The notes under the pieces: generated by a model | Databases searched by the model: none | What the model was told of the DNA's origin: nothing | Seen by the model: the letters and a program-made list of their open reading frames with translations, nothing else | Program-made: the position numbers and the translations under genes | Shown: positions 8,688 through 17,545 of the stretch, piece after piece | How positions within the stretch are numbered: position 1 is the stretch's first letter | Layout: each line of letters starts with the position of its first letter | Origin: Gammaproteobacteria bacterium | GTDB taxonomy: Bacteria; Pseudomonadota; Gammaproteobacteria; Steroidobacterales; UBA11654 | Length of the DNA: 64,000 nucleotides | Assembly (NCBI GenBank): GCA_002717445.1 | Contig: PBDY01000019.1 | Span: 1 to 64,000 of the forward strand | Reading direction: 5' to 3'

Positions 8688-8709
8688 ATAAGATTGTAAT
8701 ATATCTTAT
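8688..8709. promoter_or_regulatory. Inverted repeat upstream of the monooxygenase
   Basis: ATAAGAT (8688-8694) and ATCTTAT (8703-8709) are perfect inverted 7-base arms with an 8-base AT-rich spacer. They lie 22-43 bases before the monooxygenase start. In mycobacteria ethA is controlled by the TetR-type repressor EthR at a palindrome, so an operator is plausible here. No regulator gene is adjacent. AT-rich palindromes also arise by chance. Confidence 0.3.
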
Positions 8710-8841
8710 TCACTATGTGTTGTTACTTTATTAATGTTTAGTCAATAACGTTAATCAATTACCGATGATAAGCAGATGTGATATTTGATCAATACTAAGA
8801 ATGATGCGATCGAATAAATATTTAATTAAATTTCTCAAAGC

Positions 8842-10380
8842 ATGAACTATTTAGTCTTAGCAAGAAAGTGGCGTCCCAAGAGTTTCTCAGAAGTCTCGGG
8901 TCAAGATCACGTTGTAAAGGCCATCCAAAATTCTCTAAAACAGAATAAAGTTCATCACGCTCTATTATTCACAGGCACAAGAGGAGTAGGGAAAACAACG
9001 ATAGCGAGGTTGTTTGCCAAATCACTCAATTGCGATGAGGGGATTACCCCTGAGCCATGCGGCAAATGCGAGTCCTGCGTGTCAATCGATGAAGGAAATT
9101 TTATGGATTTGATCGAAGTTGACGCAGCCTCACAAAGGGGAATAGATGACACGAGAGACCTGCTCGAGAATACGCAATACACGCCCACAGTGGGAAGGTA
9201 CAAGGTTTATTTAATCGATGAGGTGCATCAGCTCACAAAAGAGGCGTTCAATGCTCTTTTGAAAACTCTTGAAGAGCCACCAGAGCACATGAAATTTTTA
9301 CTGGCCACAACAGAAAGTGAAAAGATTCCGATCACTGTCTTGTCCAGGTGTTTAAAGTTTAATTTAAAAAAAATATCCGAAGAGCAGATAGCATCTAGAA
9401 TGAAAGAGATACTCGATGCTGAAAAGATTGAATACGAGGATGGTGCACTATCAATCATCAGTAAGTCTGCCGATGGGAGCATGAGGGATGCATTGAGTTT
9501 ATTGGATCAAGCGCTCGCCTATGAGAATTATAAGCTATCCGAGATCAATGTGATCGACATGCTTGGATTGATTGACAATAAGCATGCTCTCTCAATCGTT
9601 CAATCAATCCTCAGTCAAGATGCAGACACACTCAAAAATCAACTTGAAGAATTGGATTCAAAATATCCTAATTACAATGATGTCCTTGATAGTATTGCGA
9701 GCATCACGCAAGAAATCGCATATCTTCAGGTGCTCGATGCTTCAAAAGTTGCATCAGAACCTGAAATGATTGACTTATCAAACAATCATTCTCCCGAGCT
9801 CATACAATTGATTTATCAGATTGCAATAAACTCAAAACGCGACTTATCGATGGCTCCAAGCGCAAAAGAGGGATTTACGATGGCAGTTCTTAGAATGTAT
9901 GCGTTTCAGTTATCCGAATCACAGCCCGTTATCAATAAACAATCAAATACTGCACAAAAAAAAATTAAAGAATCAGAGCCACTGGTAAATGGCGAGTCAC
10001 AGCAAAGCAGTATTTCATCCAATAATTGGACAAAGGAAGTTGCAAATATGAACCTTAGAGGTGCAGTAAAACAACTTGCTGCAAATTGTTTCTTCGATCG
10101 AATGGATAACGATGTCCTCTATTTAAAAATTCACAGTGAAAACGAACATCAGATGATTGAACGAGCTGTCCAAGGATTAAATGCATACTTAACCAGTCAC
10201 TACAGCGGTATCAAAAAGATGGTCATTCAAATTGAAAAAGAAAATGGAAAGACATTGGCCGGTGAAGCAAAAATACAAAACGAAGAGCAAATCATTATGA
10301 ATAAATCAAGAGCCAGTTCAGACCCAGTGGTTCAAGAGTTTGTTGATCTATTTGACGCAACCATCGAAGAAAGTAAATGA
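8842..10380 (+). CDS. dnaX: DNA polymerase III subunit tau/gamma
   Basis: The clamp-loader ATPase that loads the sliding clamp and, as tau, links the polymerases to the helicase. The 512 residues show Walker A GTRGVGKT (45-52), the zinc module C64, C73, C76, C79, Walker B LIDEVH (124-129), and a variable C-terminal tail. It is shorter than E. coli tau (643). At codons 372-374 the frame reads CAA AAA AAA inside a run of nine As; a -1 shift there would reach a stop after one more codon, giving a gamma-like 375-residue form. It overlaps recR by ATGA; the usual ybaB between them is missing. Confidence 0.97.
   Translation: MNYLVLARKWRPKSFSEVSGQDHVVKAIQNSLKQNKVHHALLFTGTRGVGKTTIARLFAKSLNCDEGITPEPCGKCESCVSIDEGNFMDLIEVDAASQRGIDDTRDLLENTQYTPTVGRYKVYLIDEVHQLTKEAFNALLKTLEEPPEHMKFLLATTESEKIPITVLSRCLKFNLKKISEEQIASRMKEILDAEKIEYEDGALSIISKSADGSMRDALSLLDQALAYENYKLSEINVIDMLGLIDNKHALSIVQSILSQDADTLKNQLEELDSKYPNYNDVLDSIASITQEIAYLQVLDASKVASEPEMIDLSNNHSPELIQLIYQIAINSKRDLSMAPSAKEGFTMAVLRMYAFQLSESQPVINKQSNTAQKKIKESEPLVNGESQQSSISSNNWTKEVANMNLRGAVKQLAANCFFDRMDNDVLYLKIHSENEHQMIERAVQGLNAYLTSHYSGIKKMVIQIEKENGKTLAGEAKIQNEEQIIMNKSRASSDPVVQEFVDLFDATIEESK
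9954..9969 (+). promoter_or_regulatory. Slippery A9 run in dnaX, probable gamma-forming recoding site
   Basis: Nine As (9956-9964) contain the in-frame heptamer A AAA AAA. A -1 slip, or one extra A by polymerase slippage, reads AAA AAA AAT TAA and stops at once. Losing one A also gives a stop seven codons later. E. coli dnaX uses A AAA AAG for ribosomal frameshifting and Thermus dnaX uses an A9 run for transcriptional slippage; the position after domain III fits both. Confidence 0.6.
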
Positions 10381-10985
10381 AGCACTTCAGTCCGATTCTA
10401 CAAGACCTTATTAATGCGTTTAAGGGATTGCCTGGTATCGGCGTTAAAAGCGCTCAAAGGATTGTTTTTAACCTGATTCAACACAATCAGGAAAAAGCCT
10501 TATTCCTGTCTGACACAATAAAAAATGCTTTAGAGAATATCAATGAGTGTTCAAATTGCAGAATGTATACAGATTCTGATTTATGTGAAATCTGCAGCGA
10601 TCCTCAAAGAGATTCAGCAATGTTATGTGTCATCGAATCGCCGGCCGATATGATAGCGATCGAAAATTCAATGTCATTTAACGGGAAATACTTTGTCCTC
10701 ATGGGTAAACTCTCTCCACTGGATGGCATTGGCCCTGACCAATTGAAACTGGACATGCTTGAGTCCATCGTAAAAGAGGGGGCCATCAGAGAAATCATTC
10801 TCGCAAATAGCCCAACAATTGAAGGCGAAGCAACAGCCTCATACATACTTGGTCTCATTGAAAATACAGACATAGAGGCGACAAGAATTGCTTACGGTGT
10901 ACCCATGGGTGGTGAGCTTGAATATGTTGATTCCAGTACACTGACACAAGCACTAAACAACCGTTCGTTGGTTTCTAAGAAATAG
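10377..10985 (+). CDS. recR: Recombination mediator protein RecR
   Basis: A 202-residue protein of usual length that acts with RecO/RecF to load RecA at gaps. Visible are the helix-hairpin-helix LPGIGVKSAQR near residues 17-27, a four-Cys zinc finger (CSNC...CEIC) at about 57-72, and a Toprim domain beginning at CVIE. ATG 10377 overlaps the dnaX stop. Its 3' end overlaps the convergent rsgA by 11 bases. Confidence 0.97.
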   Translation: MKHFSPILQDLINAFKGLPGIGVKSAQRIVFNLIQHNQEKALFLSDTIKNALENINECSNCRMYTDSDLCEICSDPQRDSAMLCVIESPADMIAIENSMSFNGKYFVLMGKLSPLDGIGPDQLKLDMLESIVKEGAIREIILANSPTIEGEATASYILGLIENTDIEATRIAYGVPMGGELEYVDSSTLTQALNNRSLVSKK

Positions 10986-11853
10986 TCTCTATGATCTTCA
11001 TATAATGTTTGTGACGTCGTTTCGATGATTCATCCAAAAGCATCATATCTTTCACAGAGCATTTAGGCTCACTGATATGAAGACAGTCCCTGTATTTACA
11101 TTCATTTCTTTTTGTGTCGATTTCTCTGAACCCGTTTTGAATGAGGTGTTTGTTTGTAACATCTGGGTGTAGATTCTCCATACCAGGGGTGTCAAAAAGG
11201 TAAATACCATCGTTCAAGATATGCAGCTTTGTGGTGGTGGTGGTGTGCCTTCCTCGTTTATTTTTTTCTGACAGCGTATTGGTCTTAATGGTTTCTTCTT
11301 GAATCAACCAATTAATCAAGGTGGACTTACCAACACCAGACTGGCCCAATAAAAGGGAGGTTTCATTTTTTAAAATACTCAAAAGATCAGCTTTATTCGC
11401 ATCTTTTATTGCTGAAACAATTGTGACCGGATACCCCAAGCTCTCATAATAAATAAGCTCTTTTTTTAATGAGTAATGTTCCAAGTCAGATTTATTGATA
11501 ACAATATTGATTTTGCATTCATTCATTTCAGCAATGAGTATTAATTTATCCAATAAAAATAAATTCGCTTTTGGCTGAGGAGACACAACGATTATTGCAT
11601 TGGTTACGTTATTAGCTATGTTTTGGATTGAACCATTGCCACTCATCTTTTTAAGGGAATTGTCTGCGTCCAAAACTTTATCAATGGTGCATTCATCTGA
11701 AATCAACTCATTACAAATCACACGATCTCCAATAACCAGATTGGACTGTTTTTGAATCAAGATAAATGACTGGAATCCATTAAGAGGGTTCCAACAGAGG
11801 CCTCTATTGCCATACAGCTCCGTTACGATTGATATGTTATTTGCAGTTGTCAT
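10975..11853 (-). CDS. rsgA: Ribosome small-subunit-dependent GTPase A
   Basis: A 292-residue circularly permuted GTPase that helps mature the 30S subunit. An N-terminal OB-fold is followed by the G4 motif NKSD, then G1 GQSGVGKS and G3 DTPG in permuted order. The C-terminal zinc site CKYRDCLH...C is present (C-x4-C-x-H-x5-C). E. coli RsgA is about 350 residues, so the N-terminal part is short here. It is divergent from orn, as often seen in gammaproteobacteria. Confidence 0.95.
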   Translation of the reverse strand: MTTANNISIVTELYGNRGLCWNPLNGFQSFILIQKQSNLVIGDRVICNELISDECTIDKVLDADNSLKKMSGNGSIQNIANNVTNAIIVVSPQPKANLFLLDKLILIAEMNECKINIVINKSDLEHYSLKKELIYYESLGYPVTIVSAIKDANKADLLSILKNETSLLLGQSGVGKSTLINWLIQEETIKTNTLSEKNKRGRHTTTTTKLHILNDGIYLFDTPGMENLHPDVTNKHLIQNGFREIDTKRNECKYRDCLHISEPKCSVKDMMLLDESSKRRHKHYMKIIETIS

Positions 11854-11903
11854 TAGTCAAGTTTTTTCAATTTGATTGTATAAGTTTGATAAAATCTGAC
11901 CCT

Positions 11904-12458
11904 ATGTCAAATTCTTCAAAACGCCTTATCTGGATAGACCTTGAGATGACAGGCCTCGATACGTTCAATGACTCGATCCTTGAAATTGCAACCGTTGTTA
12001 CAGATGCAGATTTAGAGATTGTTGCAGAAGGTCCTAATTTGGCCATATACCATGATGACGAAAGGCTTGATCAAATGGATGATTGGAACAAGAGGACCCA
12101 TTCTAGATCAGGCTTATTGGATAGGGTTAGATCATCAAACTTATCGATTAGAGACGCAGAAAAACAAACTTTGGATTTTCTAAAAAAGCTTACCAATAAG
12201 AAAGAAGCGCCATTGTGCGGAAATAGCATTTGCCAAGATAGGCGATTCATGGCCAGATTAATGCCTCAGCTAGAAGATCATTTTCAGTATCGTAACTTAG
12301 ATGTCACATCGATTAAAATCACTGCGCAACTTTGGGCGCCCGATATTTCAAGATCTTTTATTAAGAATTCAAACCATCTAGCGAGAGATGATATTTATGA
12401 TTCAATTTATGAACTGAGACACTACCGAAATCATTTTCTTAAGATTGAAAACGATTAA
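11904..12458 (+). CDS. orn: Oligoribonuclease
   Basis: A 184-residue DEDD-family 3'-5' exonuclease that finishes degradation of short RNAs and pGpG. The first exonuclease motif is WIDLEMTGLD near residues 9-18; later HSRSGLLD and a C-terminal Arg-rich ARDDIYDSIYELRHYR fit Exo III. ATG 11904 gives the family's length (E. coli 181 residues) and puts the DLE motif near the N-terminus; an earlier in-frame ATG at 11829 adds an unrelated leader overlapping rsgA. It ends in a 4-base overlap with the convergent MAPEG gene. Confidence 0.96.
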   Translation: MSNSSKRLIWIDLEMTGLDTFNDSILEIATVVTDADLEIVAEGPNLAIYHDDERLDQMDDWNKRTHSRSGLLDRVRSSNLSIRDAEKQTLDFLKKLTNKKEAPLCGNSICQDRRFMARLMPQLEDHFQYRNLDVTSIKITAQLWAPDISRSFIKNSNHLARDDIYDSIYELRHYRNHFLKIEND

Positions 12459-12829
12459 GTAAAAAATAGCCAAATATTTGAAATCAGCCCCACGGTAAAA
12501 ACAATGCTTCTCAAAGAGCCTTTATTTGTTATGTAAAAATAGCCGTGAAGCAATCTAGATAATAAAAAGACCATACAAAGCAGGTCAATCATTGACTGAT
12601 CATTTCCTATTTGGTGCGCAACAATCACAGCGGCTGCGAAAGCTGGAAATGTTTCATAACAATTCTGTTCAGCATTGTATGCATTTTTTGCCATTCCAGA
12701 CAATGATGAGATGTGATCTCGGGGTGATTCGTTATTGTATGTAACACTGCCTTCACCGTATTTTGAGACTCCAGCCCAAAAGATTGGCAAAAGCATACAG
12801 ATCAGCAAACAAATGTATCCAGTTGTCAT
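12455..12829 (-). CDS. MAPEG-family membrane protein
   Basis: A 124-residue protein with four hydrophobic helices. The segment AKNAYNAEQNCYETFPAFAA is typical of bacterial MAPEG proteins of the YecN type. Eukaryotic relatives conjugate glutathione or make eicosanoids; bacterial members have mostly unknown roles in the inner membrane. It stands alone on the minus strand between orn and the gene at 12870. Confidence 0.82.
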   Translation of the reverse strand: MTTGYICLLICMLLPIFWAGVSKYGEGSVTYNNESPRDHISSLSGMAKNAYNAEQNCYETFPAFAAAVIVAHQIGNDQSMIDLLCMVFLLSRLLHGYFYITNKGSLRSIVFTVGLISNIWLFFT

Positions 12830-12869
12830 TTCGCTATGCTCCTTTTATAAATTATTGAATGGTTATATT

Positions 12870-13412
12870 ATGAACTTATATAACTATAATCTGTTATTAG
12901 TGAAAGACTACTTAAAATTTGAACAAAACTCTAAGCTGATATCGAATAAGGATATTGTCTCACTCTCTAAACTCAATGATCAGCTCACGGAGAATAATTT
13001 CAAACTCTTTAAGGAGCTCATTCTCGATTCAATACCAAAATGCAATCAAACCTCTGCAGGCGATAAATACAGTGTCACAACATATAGATTAACCAATTCA
13101 AGAATGCCATCCATTGAAGTCTGCATTGAAAATCTTTCAAAATATACAAAGCATGCATACTTGTGTATCGATCCAATGCAGAAAACAGGCAATGTTCACT
13201 TCAGGCCTTTCACTTTTCGTACAAAGATATACGTGGACGCCAAGCTTATTGAGGTCTATGACCTATCCGAGGAAACCGCTAACGAGCACTCAGAGTCCGG
13301 CATCTCAAAAAGCCTACTTAGAAAAACTGACATTGAGGAAAAAATCATTCTATCAACCATATTCAATGATTGGTTGAAAGAGCTGATTTCAGTAAATTAC
13401 CAATTATCATAG
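12870..13412 (+). CDS. Hypothetical protein coupled to His-tailed MFS gene
   Basis: A 180-residue protein that I do not recognise. It has no signal peptide or membrane segment; composition is mixed and soluble, Lys- and Ser-rich, with few Cys. I chose ATG 12870; an in-frame ATG at 12735 would place 45 residues over the antisense MAPEG gene and start with unlike sequence. The stop at 13410-13412 is immediately followed by the MFS ATG, so the two are almost surely cotranscribed and coupled. A role tied to the transporter is inference. Confidence 0.7.
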   Translation: MNLYNYNLLLVKDYLKFEQNSKLISNKDIVSLSKLNDQLTENNFKLFKELILDSIPKCNQTSAGDKYSVTTYRLTNSRMPSIEVCIENLSKYTKHAYLCIDPMQKTGNVHFRPFTFRTKIYVDAKLIEVYDLSEETANEHSESGISKSLLRKTDIEEKIILSTIFNDWLKELISVNYQLS

Positions 13413-14789
13413 ATGACAGCGAGATCACCACTTCAAAATAAAAGTTTTCGACAGCTGTTTATTGCTCAAATCATTGCATTGGTTGGAACTGGTTTTTCTA
13501 CCATTGCATTGGCTTTATTGGCTTATGATCTCGCATTGAATGAGGCAGGAAGGGTTTTAGGGATAGCCCTCGCCATCAAAATGGTCGCTTATGTTTTCTT
13601 TGCACCGATCATTGGAGGATTTGTGCACCGATTACCCAGAAAATTATTTTTAATCCTGATGGATGTATTCAGAGCCATTGTTGTTCTCATGATCCCATTC
13701 ATTAGTGAAATATGGCACATCTATGTATTGATTTTTGTTTTAAATTTATTTTCAGCAGGTTTTAAACCAGTTTTCCAAGCCTTGATTCCAGATATACTGA
13801 ATGATGAAAAGCAGTACGCTAAGGCGCTTGCATACTCAAGGGTTGCTTATGATTTAGAAAATATACTGAGCCCTACGTTTGCGGCCATTGCTTTGTTGTA
13901 CCTGAACTATGCAGGACTCTTTATGATTAATTCTCTTGCATTTCTGATTTCTGCAATCATCGTCTTTGGCACGCTTTTTCCAAGCGATAAAATCATTGAA
14001 CGCTCAGGCAACATCGTCGAGGAGGTGTCTTTTGGAATCCGTTCATATATGAAAACACCCAGACTGAGGGCTTTATTCATATTGTATTTTGGGATCGCAT
14101 TGGCAAGCTCGATGATTATCGTAAACACTGTGATCTACGTTAAAGACTACCTTTATCTATCGGATTCAACTGTGGCAGTTCTTATGGGAGCATCCGGACT
14201 AGGCTCCATGCTGATTGCTTTCATATACCCATCTCTCAATGAAAAGATGATTGATAAATACATTACTCAATTCGGTGTTTTGATACTGGCATTGGTCATG
14301 TTTCTTATGTCTTATGAACCGATCTACTTATTTTCGTTGTTGGTTTGGTTTTTAACAGGCATAGGATTATCGCTCTCGCAAATCCCATCTGGAAAGATTG
14401 TGAATATGTCTTCCAGTCCATCCGACAGAGCTGCGTATTTTACAGCGCAATTCTCATTGTCACATTTATCTTGGTTTTTTGGTTATTTGCTTGCTGGTCA
14501 ATTGGTATTTATTTTTGGATTTAGTTTTACCGCAACCCTGTTTTCAATGATCGTGATTGTGTGCCTCCTATTCAGTTTATTAATTTGGCCAAACGAAGAG
14601 AATAACAAACAGATGCTCCACACACATGAAAGGTTTACTCATTCGCACACTCACAGCCATGAAGATGATCACCATGAACATGACCACGATTCAGACAATG
14701 AAGAACATTCACATGATCATGAGCATATAGCCGTTACCCATGAACATAAGTTTTTTATAGATATTCATCACCAAAGCTGGCCAAAGTAG
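13413..14789 (+). CDS. MFS exporter with histidine-rich C-terminal tail (NreB-like)
   Basis: A 458-residue protein: about 400 residues of an MFS exporter (EntS/NreB branch, with KMVAYVFFAPIIGGFVHRLPRK as the helix 2-3 loop region) and a soluble tail. The last 56 residues hold about 18 histidines with Asp/Glu between (HSHTHSH, DDHHEHDHD). Such tails are known in nickel exporters NreB and NrsD, where they bind metal. An even number of helices would place the tail in the cytoplasm. Likely role: efflux of Ni, Co or Zn. It starts directly at the stop of the previous gene. Confidence 0.82.
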   Translation: MTARSPLQNKSFRQLFIAQIIALVGTGFSTIALALLAYDLALNEAGRVLGIALAIKMVAYVFFAPIIGGFVHRLPRKLFLILMDVFRAIVVLMIPFISEIWHIYVLIFVLNLFSAGFKPVFQALIPDILNDEKQYAKALAYSRVAYDLENILSPTFAAIALLYLNYAGLFMINSLAFLISAIIVFGTLFPSDKIIERSGNIVEEVSFGIRSYMKTPRLRALFILYFGIALASSMIIVNTVIYVKDYLYLSDSTVAVLMGASGLGSMLIAFIYPSLNEKMIDKYITQFGVLILALVMFLMSYEPIYLFSLLVWFLTGIGLSLSQIPSGKIVNMSSSPSDRAAYFTAQFSLSHLSWFFGYLLAGQLVFIFGFSFTATLFSMIVIVCLLFSLLIWPNEENNKQMLHTHERFTHSHTHSHEDDHHEHDHDSDNEEHSHDHEHIAVTHEHKFFIDIHHQSWPK

Positions 14790-14803
14790 GGCAAAAGGGA
14801 ATG

Positions 14804-16885
14804 CTATGACTTCTTCTGAAGATTGGTCGAAGTCAATGACGAAGCACTCTGATGTTTCTGAATGATCATATCAATCATCACCAAATAGACTTCATTTAGT
14901 ATTGTTTCGTCACGAAAGTCATCAAAATCATAATTATCGGTATAACCCAACTCCGAGAGTTTTTGATTTCTTCTGTTCTCAACCTCTTCTTGCTTTGAAT
15001 TTCTTCTCTGCAGTCGTTTGTCATAATTGAGAGTGATCAAGTCAACCTCACTTTCTTTCTCAAAGTACGCTATTTCATCATTGATGTATTGAATTGCTGG
15101 GTTGTCTTTCTCTCTGATTTGATGATTGTTTGCTAAGATGTTCTTTGTGATCTCAAGACTGGAATCTTTCAAATAATTCAGTGATATAATCTGATCCCAC
15201 GGCAATGTATTGTCTTTATTTTCCTCTCCGACAAGAGATTCATCAATGAAAGAGGGCAATGTGATATCGGGAATGACACCCTTGTTTTGTGTTCCTGAAC
15301 CATTCACGCGATAAAACTTTGCGATGGTCAATGTCAGCTGGCCAAAGCCTCTTTCTGATTTATATCTCGAATAGCGATCCAGTGGATATAGATTTTGAAC
15401 AGACCCCTTACCGAAGGATTTCTGACCAATAACGAGTCCTCGAGAATAATCCTGTATCGCTGCTGCAAATATTTCTGATGCAGAGGCGCTGAATCTATCT
15501 ATCACTACCGAAATCGGTCCGTCGTAAATATTTCCAGGTATAGGATCGTCAATGACCTCAATATTATCCTCCATATCCTTGAGTTGGACAACAGGGCCTT
15601 CATCTATGAATAAGCCAGTAAGTCCGGTTGCTTCATCTAATAACCCCCCTGAATTCCCTCTGAGATCGATCACGAGGGCATCAATGCCAATCTCTTTAAA
15701 CTCATTAACGATTCTTCTGACATCAGAGGTGGTGCTTTTGTAGTCCTGATCGCCCCTTCTTCGAGCAGCATAGTCTTGGTAAAAGCCGGGAATCTTAATC
15801 ACGCCTATTTGATAGTCATGATCATTATCGTTGATTGTCTTAATAAAACTCGATGCCGCCTGTTCTTCTAAAGAGATCTCGTCTCTTGTTAAAGTAACTT
15901 CATATGGCATTGCATCACCTTCCTGGCTGGATGGCAATATTTTTAATGTAATCACTGATCCCTTGGGTCCTCGGATAAGTTTGACCACTTCATTGACGTC
16001 CCATCCGATGACATCAATTATTTTTTCGTCATCATAGACTCCAATAATTTTATCCAATGGCTTAATGGTTCCATCTTTAAATGCTGGACCGCCAGGAATC
16101 AGATCAACAATTTGAATAAAATCATCATTGGTCTGAAGTCTTGCACCTATTCCTTGGTATGAAAGACTCGTTTGTATCTCGTATTCTTCTGCTTCGGATG
16201 GATTGAGATAACTAGAATGAGGATCTAGATGATTCATGTAAGCATTGAGAAATATATTCAATACATCTTGTTCGTTATAGTCATTGATTCTCTTGATGAA
16301 ACGAAGATAGCGCTTCCTTAATGTTTCTTTTGCTGCTTCTATATCTTGTCCCGCAATAACAAGCGAGAGTAAATCATTTATGGTTTTTTTCGTCCATTCA
16401 GCATTAATGATGTCCTCATCATACTTCCATTTATTTTTTGTATTTCTAAATCGAAAGACATCGTCCGATTCAAAATCATTTGTTTTAGTAATGACTTGCA
16501 ACGAATGGTCAAGCCTTTGTTGCACTCGAAGGCGATAGGTAGAGAAGATATCGAAAACGGGTTTCAATTGGCCATCCCTCAATGAATCATCCAATTCATA
16601 TTTGTAGCGTTGAAAGTAGGTGATATCTGTTTGAGAGAAATACATCTTATTTCTATCCAACGTATTGATATATTCATTCAGTATTTTGATCGATGACTCA
16701 TTATTGGTTGATGATTGACTGTAATGAGCACGCTCACTGATTGCTGTTACCAAACGAGTGAGATATGCATCTTCTGCATCCAATTCAAGTATCTTTGGGA
16801 CACTGTGCTGATCACTGTCAGAATAAAGTTCTAGTGGAGTTAAAACGATGACTAGTGGAATTATAAACTTCAATAATATGACCAT
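14804..16885 (-). CDS. prc: Tail-specific protease Prc
   Basis: A periplasmic S41 protease that trims cell-wall enzymes and degrades tagged proteins. The 693 residues begin with a signal helix (from ATG 16885), then an N-terminal helical domain, a PDZ domain near 230-310, and the catalytic core with RFSASASE and SFGKGSVQ near 460-495 that carry the Ser-Lys pair. A C-terminal domain follows. I chose ATG 16885, which gives a clean signal peptide and lies 5 bases after the upstream gene's end; the longer frame up to 16936 overlaps that gene. The region is convergent with the His-tailed MFS gene. Confidence 0.94.
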   Translation of the reverse strand: MVILLKFIIPLVIVLTPLELYSDSDQHSVPKILELDAEDAYLTRLVTAISERAHYSQSSTNNESSIKILNEYINTLDRNKMYFSQTDITYFQRYKYELDDSLRDGQLKPVFDIFSTYRLRVQQRLDHSLQVITKTNDFESDDVFRFRNTKNKWKYDEDIINAEWTKKTINDLLSLVIAGQDIEAAKETLRKRYLRFIKRINDYNEQDVLNIFLNAYMNHLDPHSSYLNPSEAEEYEIQTSLSYQGIGARLQTNDDFIQIVDLIPGGPAFKDGTIKPLDKIIGVYDDEKIIDVIGWDVNEVVKLIRGPKGSVITLKILPSSQEGDAMPYEVTLTRDEISLEEQAASSFIKTINDNDHDYQIGVIKIPGFYQDYAARRRGDQDYKSTTSDVRRIVNEFKEIGIDALVIDLRGNSGGLLDEATGLTGLFIDEGPVVQLKDMEDNIEVIDDPIPGNIYDGPISVVIDRFSASASEIFAAAIQDYSRGLVIGQKSFGKGSVQNLYPLDRYSRYKSERGFGQLTLTIAKFYRVNGSGTQNKGVIPDITLPSFIDESLVGEENKDNTLPWDQIISLNYLKDSSLEITKNILANNHQIREKDNPAIQYINDEIAYFEKESEVDLITLNYDKRLQRRNSKQEEVENRRNQKLSELGYTDNYDFDDFRDETILNEVYLVMIDMIIQKHQSASSLTSTNLQKKS

Positions 16886-16890
16886 GATTT

Positions 16891-17544
16891 TTAACTCGAA
16901 AAGAAACCGACTATTTGATCGGAGAGTCCATCGCACGCATTTAACTGTGTTCTAGCTAAAATAGGGATGGGTATCACGATGGCAGGGATCATTGATGTTC
17001 CTGTGACATTTGCACTGACATTGCCAACAGAGGTCTCTTGTGACAAATCCCAGACGGATGCATTGTATGCAGATGTATCATCCCACCAGGCAAAACCAAA
17101 ACAGCCACCTCCACCTGGTCCTGCAGCACAGGAGAGAGCGCCAGAACTGGCATTCGTTTTTGTTTCTCCTGTGATTTTTATGAGGTACTTAATCCTCATA
17201 TCAGTTAGTTTACTTTTGACAAGATCATTGTTTAGAATTTTTGGGAGATCTTCGATCGATTGGGGAGCGGTGCTAGGCTCAAACCATGGGTAAAAGAGAT
17301 TCTGAAACTGCTTTGTGGGTATGATTTCAAATGTATTTTGCTTTTTAGCAATGGAGCTATTGAGACAATCCATGAAATCCAATTCTGTTTGATTCCCAGC
17401 GTGATAGCTATTTGAGAGCAACACAATTGATTCATCGTCACTGATTGTGAATGCTGTATTAACCTCTTCATCCACACGAGTGGTTGAGCAACCAACAGTA
17501 AATAATAATGCGAGTAGAAAAGTATTTTTCTTCAGGATTCTCAT
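16891..17544 (-). CDS. Putative lipoprotein, unknown function
   Basis: A 217-residue protein with a lipoprotein signal: MRILKKN, a hydrophobic stretch, and lipobox TVGC with Cys19. The middle has a Gly/Cys-rich patch (CAAGPGGGGCFGFAWWDD) and later alternating strands. I do not recognise the family. ATG 17544 lies one base after the stop of the next upstream lipoprotein gene, so they form an operon with prc downstream. It is likely an envelope protein. Confidence 0.75.
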   Translation of the reverse strand: MRILKKNTFLLALLFTVGCSTTRVDEEVNTAFTISDDESIVLLSNSYHAGNQTELDFMDCLNSSIAKKQNTFEIIPTKQFQNLFYPWFEPSTAPQSIEDLPKILNNDLVKSKLTDMRIKYLIKITGETKTNASSGALSCAAGPGGGGCFGFAWWDDTSAYNASVWDLSQETSVGNVSANVTGTSMIPAIVIPIPILARTQLNACDGLSDQIVGFFSS

Positions 17545-17545
17545 G

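Noticed and set aside
12735-12869. N-terminal extension of the 180-residue orphan
   Set aside because: It lies over the antisense MAPEG gene and gives no recognisable sequence.
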